A stretch of DNA of 64,000 bases from Marinomonas rhizomae (GTDB lineage Bacteria > Pseudomonadota > Gammaproteobacteria > Pseudomonadales > Marinomonadaceae). Below the pieces are notes generated by a model. It saw only the letters and a list, made by a program, of their open reading frames with translations, had not been told where the DNA came from and did no database searches. Location: assembly GCF_024397855.1 (NCBI RefSeq), contig NZ_CP073343.1, positions 682,001 through 746,000 of the forward strand, read 5' to 3'. Of this stretch, positions 19,936-28,740 are shown piece after piece; position 1 is the stretch's first letter, and each line of letters opens with the position of its first letter. The position numbers and the translations under genes are program-made.

Positions 19936-21314
19936 TGATTAAAGGTTTTTTATTTTTATTAGGTGGTACTGTTATTGCACAGGTGGGGACTTTAGTTGCC
20001 ACCCCTTTTCTAGCACAGTTATATGGCCCAAATTTATTTGGCACTTTAGCGATATTAATTGGTTGTGTAACAATATTTAGTAGTATTGGATCTTTTAAAC
20101 TAGATGTAGCTATGCAGAATGTGAGTGTTGATAAAGACTATCAAAGTATTGTGAATTGTGCATTTTTGATTAATATTTTTATACTGCTAATTTTAGGCTT
20201 TATTTTAGTTGTCTTATCAAAATTTGATGTGTTTTTTTTTAGGGATGATGTTAAAAAAGTAAATTTATTTTTTTTGTTTTTAGGTTGCACTGGGATTGTT
20301 TTTTACAATTTTGCCGTCTCATGTGCATTAAGAGATAAAGCATATAGGAAAGCTGGTTTTTCTAGAGTTTTGCTTATTTTTTCTATGCTTTTTTTACAGT
20401 TTTTACTATATCCATTATCTGATTTAGGTCTTGTTCTTGGATATTCCCTATCGTTCGTTTTTCCAGTTTATATTTTGTGTTTAAATTATAAGATTTTTTA
20501 TTTCAATAAATTTAGTTTTAGAGAGATCTTTTTTGTTTGTAAAAAAGAATATAAATTTACTTTATATACAAATATTAGTTCATTAATAAATGCAGTGGGT
20601 AATCAAGTGCATATACTATTTTTTGGTGCTTATTACGGACTTGATATGGTTGGTCTGTTAATGCTAAGTCAAAAGATAATTTCTGCACCAATAAAAATGA
20701 TAGCTGATTCAATATCTAAAATAATATATACAAACAAAATTGATATGGAAAAAGAAAATGCAATTTTATTTGTAAATATAATTTTTTATGTTCTTGTGTG
20801 CTCAATTCCTGTGTTTGTTGTGGTTTTTTATTTTATTGAGCCTTTAATTGTGTTTTTTTTTGGAGCTGAATGGGTGGGGGCGGCTAAATATAGTGAATAT
20901 GCTATTGTACTAGGAGGCTTTACACTTATTGGGATGCCACTGTACAACATAATGTTGAAAATTGGCTGTAATAAAAGTGCAATGTTTTTTGAGTTTTTTA
21001 TGATAGCTATAAGGGTTTCTGTACTAGTTTTAACCTTTTCTTTTCAATGGAACTCGATTTTCTCTGTAATGGTTTTGTTTTTAGTTGCTTCGTTATTTTG
21101 GTTTTTTTATATAGCATATAGTTTGTTTTTTATTGGTTTAAGCTGTTTTAAGATTTTTTTCGCTTTTATTTTTTATGTGTTTTATATCTTTTCTCTTTAT
21201 TGTTTTTTGCGTTTTAATGATGAGGATTTAATTTTGATTGTTGTGATTTATTCTTTCTTGTTCGTTCTTTTGTGCTTTGGGCTTTTTTCATATGTTAAAA
21301 AAAATAATTTTTAA
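19935..21314 (+). CDS. wzx: Wzx-type polysaccharide flippase
   Basis: A 459-residue very hydrophobic protein with about 12 to 14 predicted membrane helices and the opening typical of polysaccharide flippases (IKGFLFLLGGTVIAQVGTLVATPFLAQLYGPNLFG). It would move undecaprenyl-linked repeat units across the inner membrane. Translation is coupled to wbpE by the TAATG overlap. The coding sequence is strongly A+T-rich with many T-runs, unlike the flanking pathway genes, a usual sign of transferred wzx/wzy genes. A second flippase lies at 37.9 kb. Confidence 0.88.
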   Translation: MIKGFLFLLGGTVIAQVGTLVATPFLAQLYGPNLFGTLAILIGCVTIFSSIGSFKLDVAMQNVSVDKDYQSIVNCAFLINIFILLILGFILVVLSKFDVFFFRDDVKKVNLFFLFLGCTGIVFYNFAVSCALRDKAYRKAGFSRVLLIFSMLFLQFLLYPLSDLGLVLGYSLSFVFPVYILCLNYKIFYFNKFSFREIFFVCKKEYKFTLYTNISSLINAVGNQVHILFFGAYYGLDMVGLLMLSQKIISAPIKMIADSISKIIYTNKIDMEKENAILFVNIIFYVLVCSIPVFVVVFYFIEPLIVFFFGAEWVGAAKYSEYAIVLGGFTLIGMPLYNIMLKIGCNKSAMFFEFFMIAIRVSVLVLTFSFQWNSIFSVMVLFLVASLFWFFYIAYSLFFIGLSCFKIFFAFIFYVFYIFSLYCFLRFNDEDLILIVVIYSFLFVLLCFGLFSYVKKNNF

Positions 21315-21846
21315 ATTTTTAAATTTTTTTATGTCTTTTTTTTTCTCAAAAGAGTATTTAAAAGGTAGATGGTTTTCAGGTTTGACGGGGTATAATTGGT
21401 GTTTTAAAACCATTGTACATTGTAGATTGTTAAGATTAGGAAAAAACTATCCTTTCCCTGCGAGTCATAAAGTAAGGATATCTAATTGGAAAAAAATTTA
21501 TTTTGATCCTGAAGATATTGCCTTATTTCAAAGTGAAGGATGCTATTTTCAAAATTTCTCCGCCAATATATATATAGGAAAAGGAACTTTTATTGCTCCA
21601 AATGTTGGGCTCATAACAGCCAATCATGATTTAACTGATTTAAAAAAACATCTTCCTGGAAAAGACATTATCATTGGTGAGCGTTGTTGGATAGGAATGA
21701 ATAGTGTTTTGTTGCCAGGTGTGAAATTGGCCGATGGGATTATAGTTGGCGCAGGCAGTGTTGTTACAAAGTCATTTGATGAGCCTGGTGTTATTGTTTG
21801 TGGCAACCCAGCAAAAATATTGAGAGCAGTTAATGAAAAAAGTTAA
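21292..21846 (+). CDS. Hexapeptide-repeat acyltransferase (CatB/LbH family)
   Basis: A protein of about 184 residues. The last 90 are a left-handed beta helix (IYIGKGTFIAPNVGLITANHD, then GERCWIGMNSVLLPGVKLADGIIVGAGSVV), with the candidate catalytic His in TANHD. The N-terminal part is hydrophobic and basic. It likely O-acetylates a sugar of the repeat unit. ATG 21292 overlaps the wzx end; a TTG at 21277 and ATG 21331 are alternatives, and no start has a strong ribosome site. The end overlaps the next gene by 14 bases. Confidence 0.8.
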   Translation: MLKKIIFKFLNFFMSFFFSKEYLKGRWFSGLTGYNWCFKTIVHCRLLRLGKNYPFPASHKVRISNWKKIYFDPEDIALFQSEGCYFQNFSANIYIGKGTFIAPNVGLITANHDLTDLKKHLPGKDIIIGERCWIGMNSVLLPGVKLADGIIVGAGSVVTKSFDEPGVIVCGNPAKILRAVNEKS

Positions 21847-22900
21847 ATATGTAAGTATGCAGAAAGATGTTTTTATAAAGAAATTGGGAGGGTATTCACA
21901 TTTTAAAGGTGTGGCAACTTCTTTGAGTAAATTATACTTGGTAACATTAGTTGGGCATCATATTAATCTTATAAGTATCAAAGGGGTAATGTTAAAAAAC
22001 CTTGGGTTGAATTTTTATTATTTGAGAATAGTATGTGATTATATTTTTGATCTAGATAGCGATTTTTATATAGTCAGGAAAACGTTGCTAGGTTCCTTGA
22101 TATTTAGTTTTATTTATCCAATTAAGTGTATTGTTTTAAAGGTTCTCAAGAAAAAGCAATTCTTAATATACGAATATAATGGTATATCTGGTGAGTTTAA
22201 CGAAAAAATACCTGTTTTTTTTAGAGGTTTTTTTAAATTAATAAATATTATACCTACTTTATTAAGTGATCACACTTATTGTGTTAATGACTCAATTAGG
22301 AAAAGTTTATACTTACATTTTAATGCTGATAAATTATTTGTTTGCGAAAATGGTGGTCCGTTACCAATTGATACCAAAATTGCAGTGGCAGGGGGCAAGG
22401 GAGTAGCAATTATCTTCTATGGTGGTGATCAAGAACATTATTCTATTAGAGAAATGGTTGAAGAGGTTAAAAAGAATTCAAATATTCACTTGCATCTTAT
22501 TGGTCCTAATTTACAACATTACTCTTCCTCAAATGTTTTTTGCCCTGGGGTAATGGATTTAGAGCAATTGTCTTTGTATATTTCTCAATTAGGGGGGATG
22601 TGTTTTGGTATTATACCGTTAAAAAATATTTTAAATGATAATGGCGCAAGGCCTATTAAGGTATTTGATTATATGTCATTGTCTCTGCCCTTGCTTCATA
22701 CTGAATATTGTTTATCTAATTTTGATGAAGATAAAGTTTTTTCTATTTCATATTGTTTATTTTCAGAAGTTTTTCCTAAAATTGAGTCTTTAACATTAGG
22801 CTCCTATAATCAAATGAGAAATGAGGTGAAGCTTTCGTATGCTCGATATCAATGGGATAGAACTTTAGAACCGCTTTTTGAAATCATCAATAAGAAATAA
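21833..22900 (+). CDS. Putative glycosyltransferase (GT4-like)
   Basis: A 355-residue protein. The N-terminus is weakly conserved, but the C-terminal half has a GT-B nucleotide-sugar-binding look: AIIFYGGDQEHYS, IHLHLIGPN, and PIKVFDYMSLSLPLLHTE, the usual region with acidic residues replaced here. No family-defining E-x7-E motif is intact. Position inside the cluster between acyltransferase and polymerase supports a glycosyltransferase. The sugar donor is unknown. Coding is A+T-rich like wzx. Confidence 0.65.
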   Translation: MKKVKYVSMQKDVFIKKLGGYSHFKGVATSLSKLYLVTLVGHHINLISIKGVMLKNLGLNFYYLRIVCDYIFDLDSDFYIVRKTLLGSLIFSFIYPIKCIVLKVLKKKQFLIYEYNGISGEFNEKIPVFFRGFFKLINIIPTLLSDHTYCVNDSIRKSLYLHFNADKLFVCENGGPLPIDTKIAVAGGKGVAIIFYGGDQEHYSIREMVEEVKKNSNIHLHLIGPNLQHYSSSNVFCPGVMDLEQLSLYISQLGGMCFGIIPLKNILNDNGARPIKVFDYMSLSLPLLHTEYCLSNFDEDKVFSISYCLFSEVFPKIESLTLGSYNQMRNEVKLSYARYQWDRTLEPLFEIINKK

Positions 22901-22982
22901 TTAATGTTTTATGGTTGATTTTTTCGATATAGAATTGGTCATGAAAAATCTATTTTTCACTTAAAGTTTTAGAGGTTAGCTA

Positions 22983-24215
22983 TTGAAGGGGTTTAAAGCT
23001 AGTTTATTTTTTTTAATTCTTTTTTTTGTATTTTTTCCCTTTGTTGGAGTGGTAAAGAATATAGATGTTCAGCCTAATTTTGTTGTTTTTTCATTTTTTG
23101 CGCTTTGTTTTTTTATTAGATATATTAAAGTTGATTTTTTGTTTTTTTGTTTTTTTGTTTTTTTGTGTATTGTATTTTGTCTCTCTTTAGTGTTTGGTTA
23201 TTACTATATTAATATTATATATGTGATTACTTATTTTGTTGTGCTTTTGAATGTTTTTTTTCTTTATGTTTTTATTAAAAATGATTTTTTTAATATAACA
23301 TCAAAAAATATTTTTTTATTTGTCTTTGTTTACGCTGTTGTTGGCATAATTCAATATTATGATCCTAATTTTATGAGTTGGGCCGTAACCAGGTCGCAAG
23401 AAGCTATGCTCTCTTTCTCTGAATCCGGCAGGGGGGTTAGATCTCTGGCATCAGAACCTGCTACATTAGGTAAAATGTTTAATGTTTTTAATATATTGTT
23501 AATAATTTTAATTCATACAGAGAACAAAGTTTCCGAAAGTAAAAAAACAGCTTTTGGTTTAGTGGTTACAGTAGTTATATTGTTACTAAATATAACTATA
23601 GCACGTTCTGCTTATGCAGTAGGTATTCAATTTGTTTTTGTTGTTTGCTATTTATTTGTTTTTTATAAAAAAACTTTTTTTGTTGGTTTTGTTTTGTGTG
23701 TGTGTGTGTTTTCTTTTATTCTGAGATATATATCTGATATGCAGTCCTATAGAATTGCGCAAATTTTTTATATTGCGTTCAGTGATCCGTCGTTACTATT
23801 GGAACAAGGCGCTGTGCGAAGGTTACTAAATATACCCATTTCAATTAATAATCTTTATTATTTTGGTTTTTTAGGTGCTAATAACAATCCGAACGTATAT
23901 TATGCATCTTTATATACTCCTTTTGGAGAATTGGATTATTTGGCAAGCAATAGAAATCTAGGTGGTTTTATTGAGTGGCTTTTGAAGTTTGGATTGTTTG
24001 GTATACCTATGATGTTGTTGTATCTATTTTTTATTTTTAGCATGTTGAGATATTGTGTAATTATTGAGAATAAAAAATATTGGATAGGTTTATATTTTTT
24101 TATTGCTACTTTTTTTATTACTTTTCAAGATGGCTCGCCAACAGCACCATTTACATGGTTTATATTGTTTTTTATATATTTTACGCTCAAGAAAAAGTTC
24201 TTAAGGTTTTTTTGA
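22983..24215 (+). CDS. wzy: Wzy-type O-antigen/polysaccharide polymerase
   Basis: A 410-residue membrane protein with about 10 to 12 helices and a large loop (RSQEAMLSFSESGRGVRSLASEPATLGKM, then a second near DPSLLLEQGAVRRLLN), the layout of Wzy polymerases, which share little sequence. The start is TTG 22983 with AGAGG at 22971-22975 seven bases before. Codons are extremely T-rich (Phe/Leu/Val). Two simple repeats lie in the gene: GTTTTTTT three times at 23141-23164 and (TG)7 at 23695-23708. The stop overlaps the next start (TGATG). No similarity beyond topology is claimed. Confidence 0.78.
   Translation: MKGFKASLFFLILFFVFFPFVGVVKNIDVQPNFVVFSFFALCFFIRYIKVDFLFFCFFVFLCIVFCLSLVFGYYYINIIYVITYFVVLLNVFFLYVFIKNDFFNITSKNIFLFVFVYAVVGIIQYYDPNFMSWAVTRSQEAMLSFSESGRGVRSLASEPATLGKMFNVFNILLIILIHTENKVSESKKTAFGLVVTVVILLLNITIARSAYAVGIQFVFVVCYLFVFYKKTFFVGFVLCVCVFSFILRYISDMQSYRIAQIFYIAFSDPSLLLEQGAVRRLLNIPISINNLYYFGFLGANNNPNVYYASLYTPFGELDYLASNRNLGGFIEWLLKFGLFGIPMMLLYLFFIFSMLRYCVIIENKKYWIGLYFFIATFFITFQDGSPTAPFTWFILFFIYFTLKKKFLRFF
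23141..23164 (+). repeat. 8-bp tandem repeat GTTTTTTT x3 inside wzy
   Basis: Three consecutive GTTTTTTT units, preceded by a near-copy (GATTTTTT). A change of one unit would shift the frame by 8 bases and inactivate wzy, a usual layout for slipped-strand phase variation. Confidence 0.8.
23695..23708 (+). repeat. (TG)7 dinucleotide repeat inside wzy
   Basis: Seven TG units in the coding sequence of the polymerase. It is short for an active contingency locus, but it lies in the same gene as an 8-bp repeat. Confidence 0.7.
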
Positions 24216-25846
24216 TGAAAAAAATAGTGCTATTTTTTAATACAATAAAACATTTAAATTTCTATCAGTTATTTTTTAGGTTTTTTTATAAAATTAAAAG
24301 AATTAAAGTTAATGATCTATTAATTAGTCGTAATAATGGTTGGTTTTGGAGTGCGCCGACTCTTAATAATCAATCATTTTACGACGATGAAAAGGTTTCT
24401 TTTTTAAATCAAGACGGTTTAATTAAGAATTCTTTTGATTGGAACTCACCTAATTATTCCAAGCTTTGGTTATATAATTTACATTACTTCGATGACCTTA
24501 ATTCTGAAAGTTACGCAGAGCGTGAAATAATTCATTATCGGTTTATTGACCGTTGGGTTGCTGAAAATCCACCTTGCCAAGGTAATGGCTGGGAGCCTTA
24601 TCCCATTTCGTTACGCTTAGTGAATTGGGTTAAGTGGTTTAGTAGAAAAGACAATGTTGATAGCAAATACCTTAACAGCATTGCTATGCAGGCGGATGCG
24701 TTAACTCAGCAAATTGAGTACCATATTTTAGGTAATCATCTATTTGCGAATGCTAAAGCATTGGTTTTTGTCGGGGCTTATTTGCAAGGTAAGGATGCTA
24801 AACGATTTTTAGATTTGGGCTTGAAAATATTGGATCGTGAAATACCTGAGCAATTTTTAGATGATGGTGCTCACTTTGAGTTGTCACCTATGTACCATGA
24901 AATTTTGCTTTGGGATTTACTGGAGCTTATAGATTTGGCTGACATAAGCCAGAACCCTAGTTTAATAGAGCGTAATGCCGAATGGCGTGTGGTTGCGGAA
25001 AAAGCACTTTCTTGGTTACAGAGTATGCTTCACCTTGATGGAGAAATTACTTTTTTCAATGATGCCGCGATTGGAATAGCAGCAAAGCCACAACAAATAT
25101 TCGATTATGCTAAGCAGCTAGGCCTTTCTTGCTATGGTGATCAGAGCATACTGATTTCAAATAAGAGCAGCGGCTATAGTCGTGTTAATACTGGCGTTTA
25201 TAGATTGTTTTTTGATCACGCTAATGTCGGACCAGATTATTTGCCAGGCCACGCTCATGCCGATTCGTTAAGTTTTGAAATGTCTGTTGGAGTGCAACGT
25301 GTTTTTGTAAACTCTGGCACGTCGCTTTATGGTGTGAGTCCAGAGAGATTAAGACAAAGAGAGACCGCAGCACACAATACCGTCGTGGTGAATGGGCAAA
25401 GTTCTTCTGAGGTTTGGTCAGGATTTAGAGTTGCACGCAGGGCCTATGCAATATTGTTAAAAAGCGACGAGACAGATGGTGTGGTGACCTTATCGGCAAG
25501 TCATGATGGTTATAAGAGACTAAAACCCAAAATAGTCCATAAGAGAACCATTATATCGAATGCAGAGCACTTTATTCTTTTGGATGAGTTATCTCAGCCT
25601 ACCGATGCTTCTTTCCATTTGCACATTCACCCTGATGTTCTTGTCGTTAATGTAGAGGAAAAGAAGCTAATGCTTCAATTACCCTGTCTAACATTGGTAC
25701 AATTTGAATGTGAATGCCCTTTGATATTAGAAGAGAGTACGTGGCATCCTGAGTTTGGCGTTTCTGTTCCTAATAAAAAAATCATAGTGCCTTTTAATAC
25801 AGGACGTTTAAGTACAAAGATTACTATTTTAAAGGACAAAAGTTGA
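24215..25846 (+). CDS. Heparinase II/III-family (PL12-like) polysaccharide lyase
   Basis: A 543-residue protein. The N-terminal part is an alpha-helical toroid (NLHYFDDLN, NPPCQGNGWEPYPISLRLVNWVKW, IEYHILGNHLFANAKALVF), and the C-terminal part is a beta-sheet domain with HAHADSLSFEM, AAHNTVVVNG and HKRTI, the hallmarks of heparinase II/III-like lyases, which cleave uronic-acid polymers. No signal peptide is apparent. Such genes recur in O-antigen and capsule clusters, often beside a WbuB-like glycosyltransferase, as here; a role in trimming or releasing the polymer is inferred. The start ATG 24215 overlaps the wzy stop; a much earlier in-frame start would sit inside wzy and is rejected. Confidence 0.86.
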   Translation: MKKIVLFFNTIKHLNFYQLFFRFFYKIKRIKVNDLLISRNNGWFWSAPTLNNQSFYDDEKVSFLNQDGLIKNSFDWNSPNYSKLWLYNLHYFDDLNSESYAEREIIHYRFIDRWVAENPPCQGNGWEPYPISLRLVNWVKWFSRKDNVDSKYLNSIAMQADALTQQIEYHILGNHLFANAKALVFVGAYLQGKDAKRFLDLGLKILDREIPEQFLDDGAHFELSPMYHEILLWDLLELIDLADISQNPSLIERNAEWRVVAEKALSWLQSMLHLDGEITFFNDAAIGIAAKPQQIFDYAKQLGLSCYGDQSILISNKSSGYSRVNTGVYRLFFDHANVGPDYLPGHAHADSLSFEMSVGVQRVFVNSGTSLYGVSPERLRQRETAAHNTVVVNGQSSSEVWSGFRVARRAYAILLKSDETDGVVTLSASHDGYKRLKPKIVHKRTIISNAEHFILLDELSQPTDASFHLHIHPDVLVVNVEEKKLMLQLPCLTLVQFECECPLILEESTWHPEFGVSVPNKKIIVPFNTGRLSTKITILKDKS

Positions 25847-27015
25847 AAATTTTAATACTGACTTTTTATTATGCCCCTGACCTTTGTGCTGGTTCGTTCA
25901 GAACGACAGCCCTTGTTGATAAGCTCAAAAAAATTCCTGGTGTCGAAGTAGAGGTTATAACCACACTTCCTAATCGTTATGCCTCTTTTTCTGCAGATGC
26001 CCCGGCGCATGAAATAAAAGATGGTGTAGAAGTGCATCGGATTTCGCTGCCTTCACATAAAAGCGGCATGCTTGATCAGGTGAAAGCCTTTACTGCTTTT
26101 TATCGACAAGCGGTTACTTTAACCAAAGACAAAAATTACGATTTAGTTTTCGCGACATCTTCTCGATTATTTACCGCATTTTTGGGGGCTCGCGTAGCAT
26201 CCTCTAAAAAATTACCTTTATATCTGGATATTAGGGATATTTTTGTAGATACGATAAAAGATGTGCTGACACCTAAAATCACTTGGCTTGTAAACCCCTT
26301 GTTTTCGTTGGTTGAGTCTTATGCCTTTCGTAAGGCGAAGCGCATTAACTTAGTCTCCAAAGGGTTTGCAGGCTATTTTTCTAGCCGTTATCCTAAAGCC
26401 GAATATCGCTGGTTTACCAATGGCATAGATAATGAGTTTTTGGCTGTTGCACCTCAAACAACAGATACTTTACAGAAGAACAGTGTTTCAACGGTACTTT
26501 ACGCTGGGAATATTGGGGAAGGTCAGGGGCTTCATACTATCCTCCCTAAGCTATCTAAGCGTCTAGAGGGAAAAACGCAATTTAGAATTATTGGTGATGG
26601 TGGGCGTAAATTATTATTGCAAAACCAGTTAGCAGGAGTAACGAATGTCGAGTTACTGCCGCCTGTGAGTCGAGCTGAATTGATTAAAGAGTATCAGAAT
26701 GCAGATGTGTTGTTTCTTCATTTGAATGATTACCCTGCTTTTCGTAAAGTTTTGCCATCCAAAATATTTGAATATGCAGCGTTAGGAAAGCCTGTTTGGG
26801 CAGGCGTTTCAGGATATGCGGCAGACTTCCTAAAAGAAGAAGTTGCTAACTCGTCGGTATTTTATCCAGGTAATGATGAGCAAGCATATCGATCTTTTGA
26901 TGCTTTAGACTTGGGTGTTCGGCCAAGAGGCGAGTTTATTAGTAAGTTTTCTCGAGAGCAAATCATGACCGAAATGGCTCAGGACATTGTTGAATTTGGT
27001 AAGAAAAATGAGTGA
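25843..27015 (+). CDS. Glycosyltransferase family 4 (WbuB-like)
   Basis: A 390-residue GT-B-fold protein starting MKILILTFYYAPDLCAGSFR, typical of WbuB-like transferases. The C-terminal half has TVLYAGNIGEGQGL and FEYAALGKPVWAG, the donor-binding region of GT4. TTG 25843 is the start: AAAGGA at 25831-25836 lies six bases before it, and it overlaps the lyase stop (TTGA). The end overlaps the next gene by eight bases. It likely adds an amino sugar of the repeat unit; the exact linkage is unknown. Confidence 0.88.
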   Translation: MKILILTFYYAPDLCAGSFRTTALVDKLKKIPGVEVEVITTLPNRYASFSADAPAHEIKDGVEVHRISLPSHKSGMLDQVKAFTAFYRQAVTLTKDKNYDLVFATSSRLFTAFLGARVASSKKLPLYLDIRDIFVDTIKDVLTPKITWLVNPLFSLVESYAFRKAKRINLVSKGFAGYFSSRYPKAEYRWFTNGIDNEFLAVAPQTTDTLQKNSVSTVLYAGNIGEGQGLHTILPKLSKRLEGKTQFRIIGDGGRKLLLQNQLAGVTNVELLPPVSRAELIKEYQNADVLFLHLNDYPAFRKVLPSKIFEYAALGKPVWAGVSGYAADFLKEEVANSSVFYPGNDEQAYRSFDALDLGVRPRGEFISKFSREQIMTEMAQDIVEFGKKNE

Positions 27016-27949
27016 TAGAAGAATTTTTATTACTGGCGGTTCTGGCTTTGTTGGTACTATTTTATTATCCGTTTTACCAACTAATAGAATATTTATTTTT
27101 GGGCGGAGAGATTTAGGCATCTCTGATGCTTACTTTGTTAGAGGGGAAATTCAACCAGACACTCAATATTTAACTGCGTTCAATAATGTAGATGTCGTTA
27201 TCCACCTCGCCGCTCGTGTTCACATCATGAATGACTCTTCCTCAGATCCTTTGGCTGAGTTTCAAGCCGTCAACACGGAAGGCACGTTAAACCTTGCTCG
27301 ACAAGCGGCAGAAGCAGGAGTAAAGCGCTTTATCTTTTTGAGTTCGATTAAGGTAAACGGCGAATCCACGTCTGATCGTCAGCCTTTTACAGCGTTTGAT
27401 GTTCGTAGTCCAGAAGACCCTTATGGTCAGTCTAAGTCTGAAGCAGAAGAACAGCTTTTAGCGCTTGGTAAAGAAACGGGCATGGAGATTGTGATTATTC
27501 GTCCACCGCTTGTTTATGGCGAAGGAGTAAAAGCCAATTTTGCTTCTTTGATGAAACTGGTTGGTAAAGGTTTTCCCTTGCCATTTCGCGCCATTAATCA
27601 GAACAAACGTAGTTTGGTTTCTGTGTATAATTTGGCGGATTTGATTAAGGTTTGTATTGATCATGCCAAAGCGGCAAACCAAGTGTTTTTAGTGTCAGAT
27701 GACGATGATATGTCGACGTCTCGTATGGTTGCTTTGATGGCAAAGGTGCAGGGGAAAGCAAATCTGTCGCTTCCTGTGCCTGTGTGGTGTTTTAAATTGG
27801 CGGGTAAACTGTTCAAAAAAAAGGCCGTGGTCGATCGTTTGGTTGGGTCTTTGCAACTTGACATTGACCATACGAAAAATACGTTAGACTGGGCCCCGCC
27901 TTATTCTGTTGAGCATGGTTTTGCCTTAGCAGCGAAGAAAACAGATTAA
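27008..27949 (+). CDS. NAD-dependent epimerase/reductase (WbpV-like SDR)
   Basis: A 313-residue extended SDR with the nucleotide loop TGGSGFVG, LSSIKVNG and the catalytic YGQSK (Tyr-x3-Lys). The sequence and position before an initiating sugar transferase match WbpV-type C4 reductases that finish UDP-D-QuiNAc or UDP-FucNAc after a WbpM-type 4,6-dehydratase; such a dehydratase is encoded at 31.3 kb. ATG 27008 overlaps the glycosyltransferase stop. Confidence 0.85.
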   Translation: MSDRRIFITGGSGFVGTILLSVLPTNRIFIFGRRDLGISDAYFVRGEIQPDTQYLTAFNNVDVVIHLAARVHIMNDSSSDPLAEFQAVNTEGTLNLARQAAEAGVKRFIFLSSIKVNGESTSDRQPFTAFDVRSPEDPYGQSKSEAEEQLLALGKETGMEIVIIRPPLVYGEGVKANFASLMKLVGKGFPLPFRAINQNKRSLVSVYNLADLIKVCIDHAKAANQVFLVSDDDDMSTSRMVALMAKVQGKANLSLPVPVWCFKLAGKLFKKKAVVDRLVGSLQLDIDHTKNTLDWAPPYSVEHGFALAAKKTD

Positions 27950-27966
27950 AAATTGGATTGAATGAA

Positions 27967-28518
27967 ATGATTAGGTTATTGGATTTGGTGTTTTCTTTGT
28001 TGGGCTTGGTGTGTGGTTCGCCTGTGTTGTTGATGATTTATCTGATTGGTTTATTTGATACGGGTTCGCCTCTCTTTCGTCAAGAACGGGTAGGGCGTAA
28101 CAAAAAGCCGTTTGTGTTGGTGAAGTTTCGAACTATGTCGGTGGATACGGCTTCCGTGGCGAGTCATTTGGCATCTACGTCATCCATTACTAAGCTAGGA
28201 AGTTTTTTGCGTCGAACTAAATTAGATGAGCTTCCGCAGCTTTGGAATGTATTAAAAGGAGAGATGAGTTTAGTTGGCCCGCGCCCTGGTTTGTTTAACC
28301 AAACTGAGTTGACCCAAGCCCGTGAAGCAAAAGGTGTGTTTGCCGTGTGTCCTGGTATTACTGGGCTGGCGCAAATTTCGGATATTGATATGTCGACGCC
28401 TGAGTTGTTGGCGGAGACGGATGCGAAGATGATTCAGAGTTTGTCTTTGAAATTGTATTTTTCTTATATCATCAAGACAGTAACGGGCAGTGGGTCTGGA
28501 GACAGAGTGAAGGGTTAG
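27967..28518 (+). CDS. Small initiating sugar-phosphate transferase (PglC/WbaP C-terminal type)
   Basis: This protein of about 183 residues transfers a sugar phosphate to undecaprenyl phosphate to begin repeat-unit synthesis. It has one N-terminal membrane-associated helix ([17 protein letters not shown]), then [14 protein letters not shown], the catalytic [13 protein letters not shown] and SLVGPRPG. It lacks the four-helix N-terminal part of WbaP/WcaJ. The start is ATG 27967 with GGA ten bases before. The substrate is probably UDP-QuiNAc or UDP-FucNAc given the preceding reductase. It ends the first cluster. Confidence 0.88.
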   Translation: MIRLLDLVFSLLGLVCGSPVLLMIYLIGLFDTGSPLFRQERVGRNKKPFVLVKFRTMSVDTASVASHLASTSSITKLGSFLRRTKLDELPQLWNVLKGEMSLVGPRPGLFNQTELTQAREAKGVFAVCPGITGLAQISDIDMSTPELLAETDAKMIQSLSLKLYFSYIIKTVTGSGSGDRVKG

Positions 28519-28689
28519 TAATGATTTTCGCAAACCTTACATGCATATTGTTTGCAAAATTGGTGTAGAATGTTTTAGTTGGGTTTGTAGTTAAGTTATG
28601 ACCCCACCCTAGCCCTTCCCTTGGAAGACATAAGGGGAGGTAATAAAAACCAGTTCGTCTTCCCCTTGGAAGTGTAAGGGATGGGAATT

Positions 28690-28730
28690 CGCCGGGTTAC
28701 ATCTTCGTTCCTCGATTTATCCGGCCTACG
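28690..28730 (-). repeat. REP-like repeat, minus orientation
   Basis: The reverse complement of this stretch (GTAGGCCGGATAAATCGAGG core) aligns with the repeat at 13156-13197. It lies just beyond the 3' end of the DUF2235 gene. Upstream (28596-28680) is another inverted-looking stretch with CTTCCCTTGGAAG and CTTCCCCTTGGAAG blocks. Confidence 0.7.
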
Positions 28731-28740
28731 GGTATTTGTG

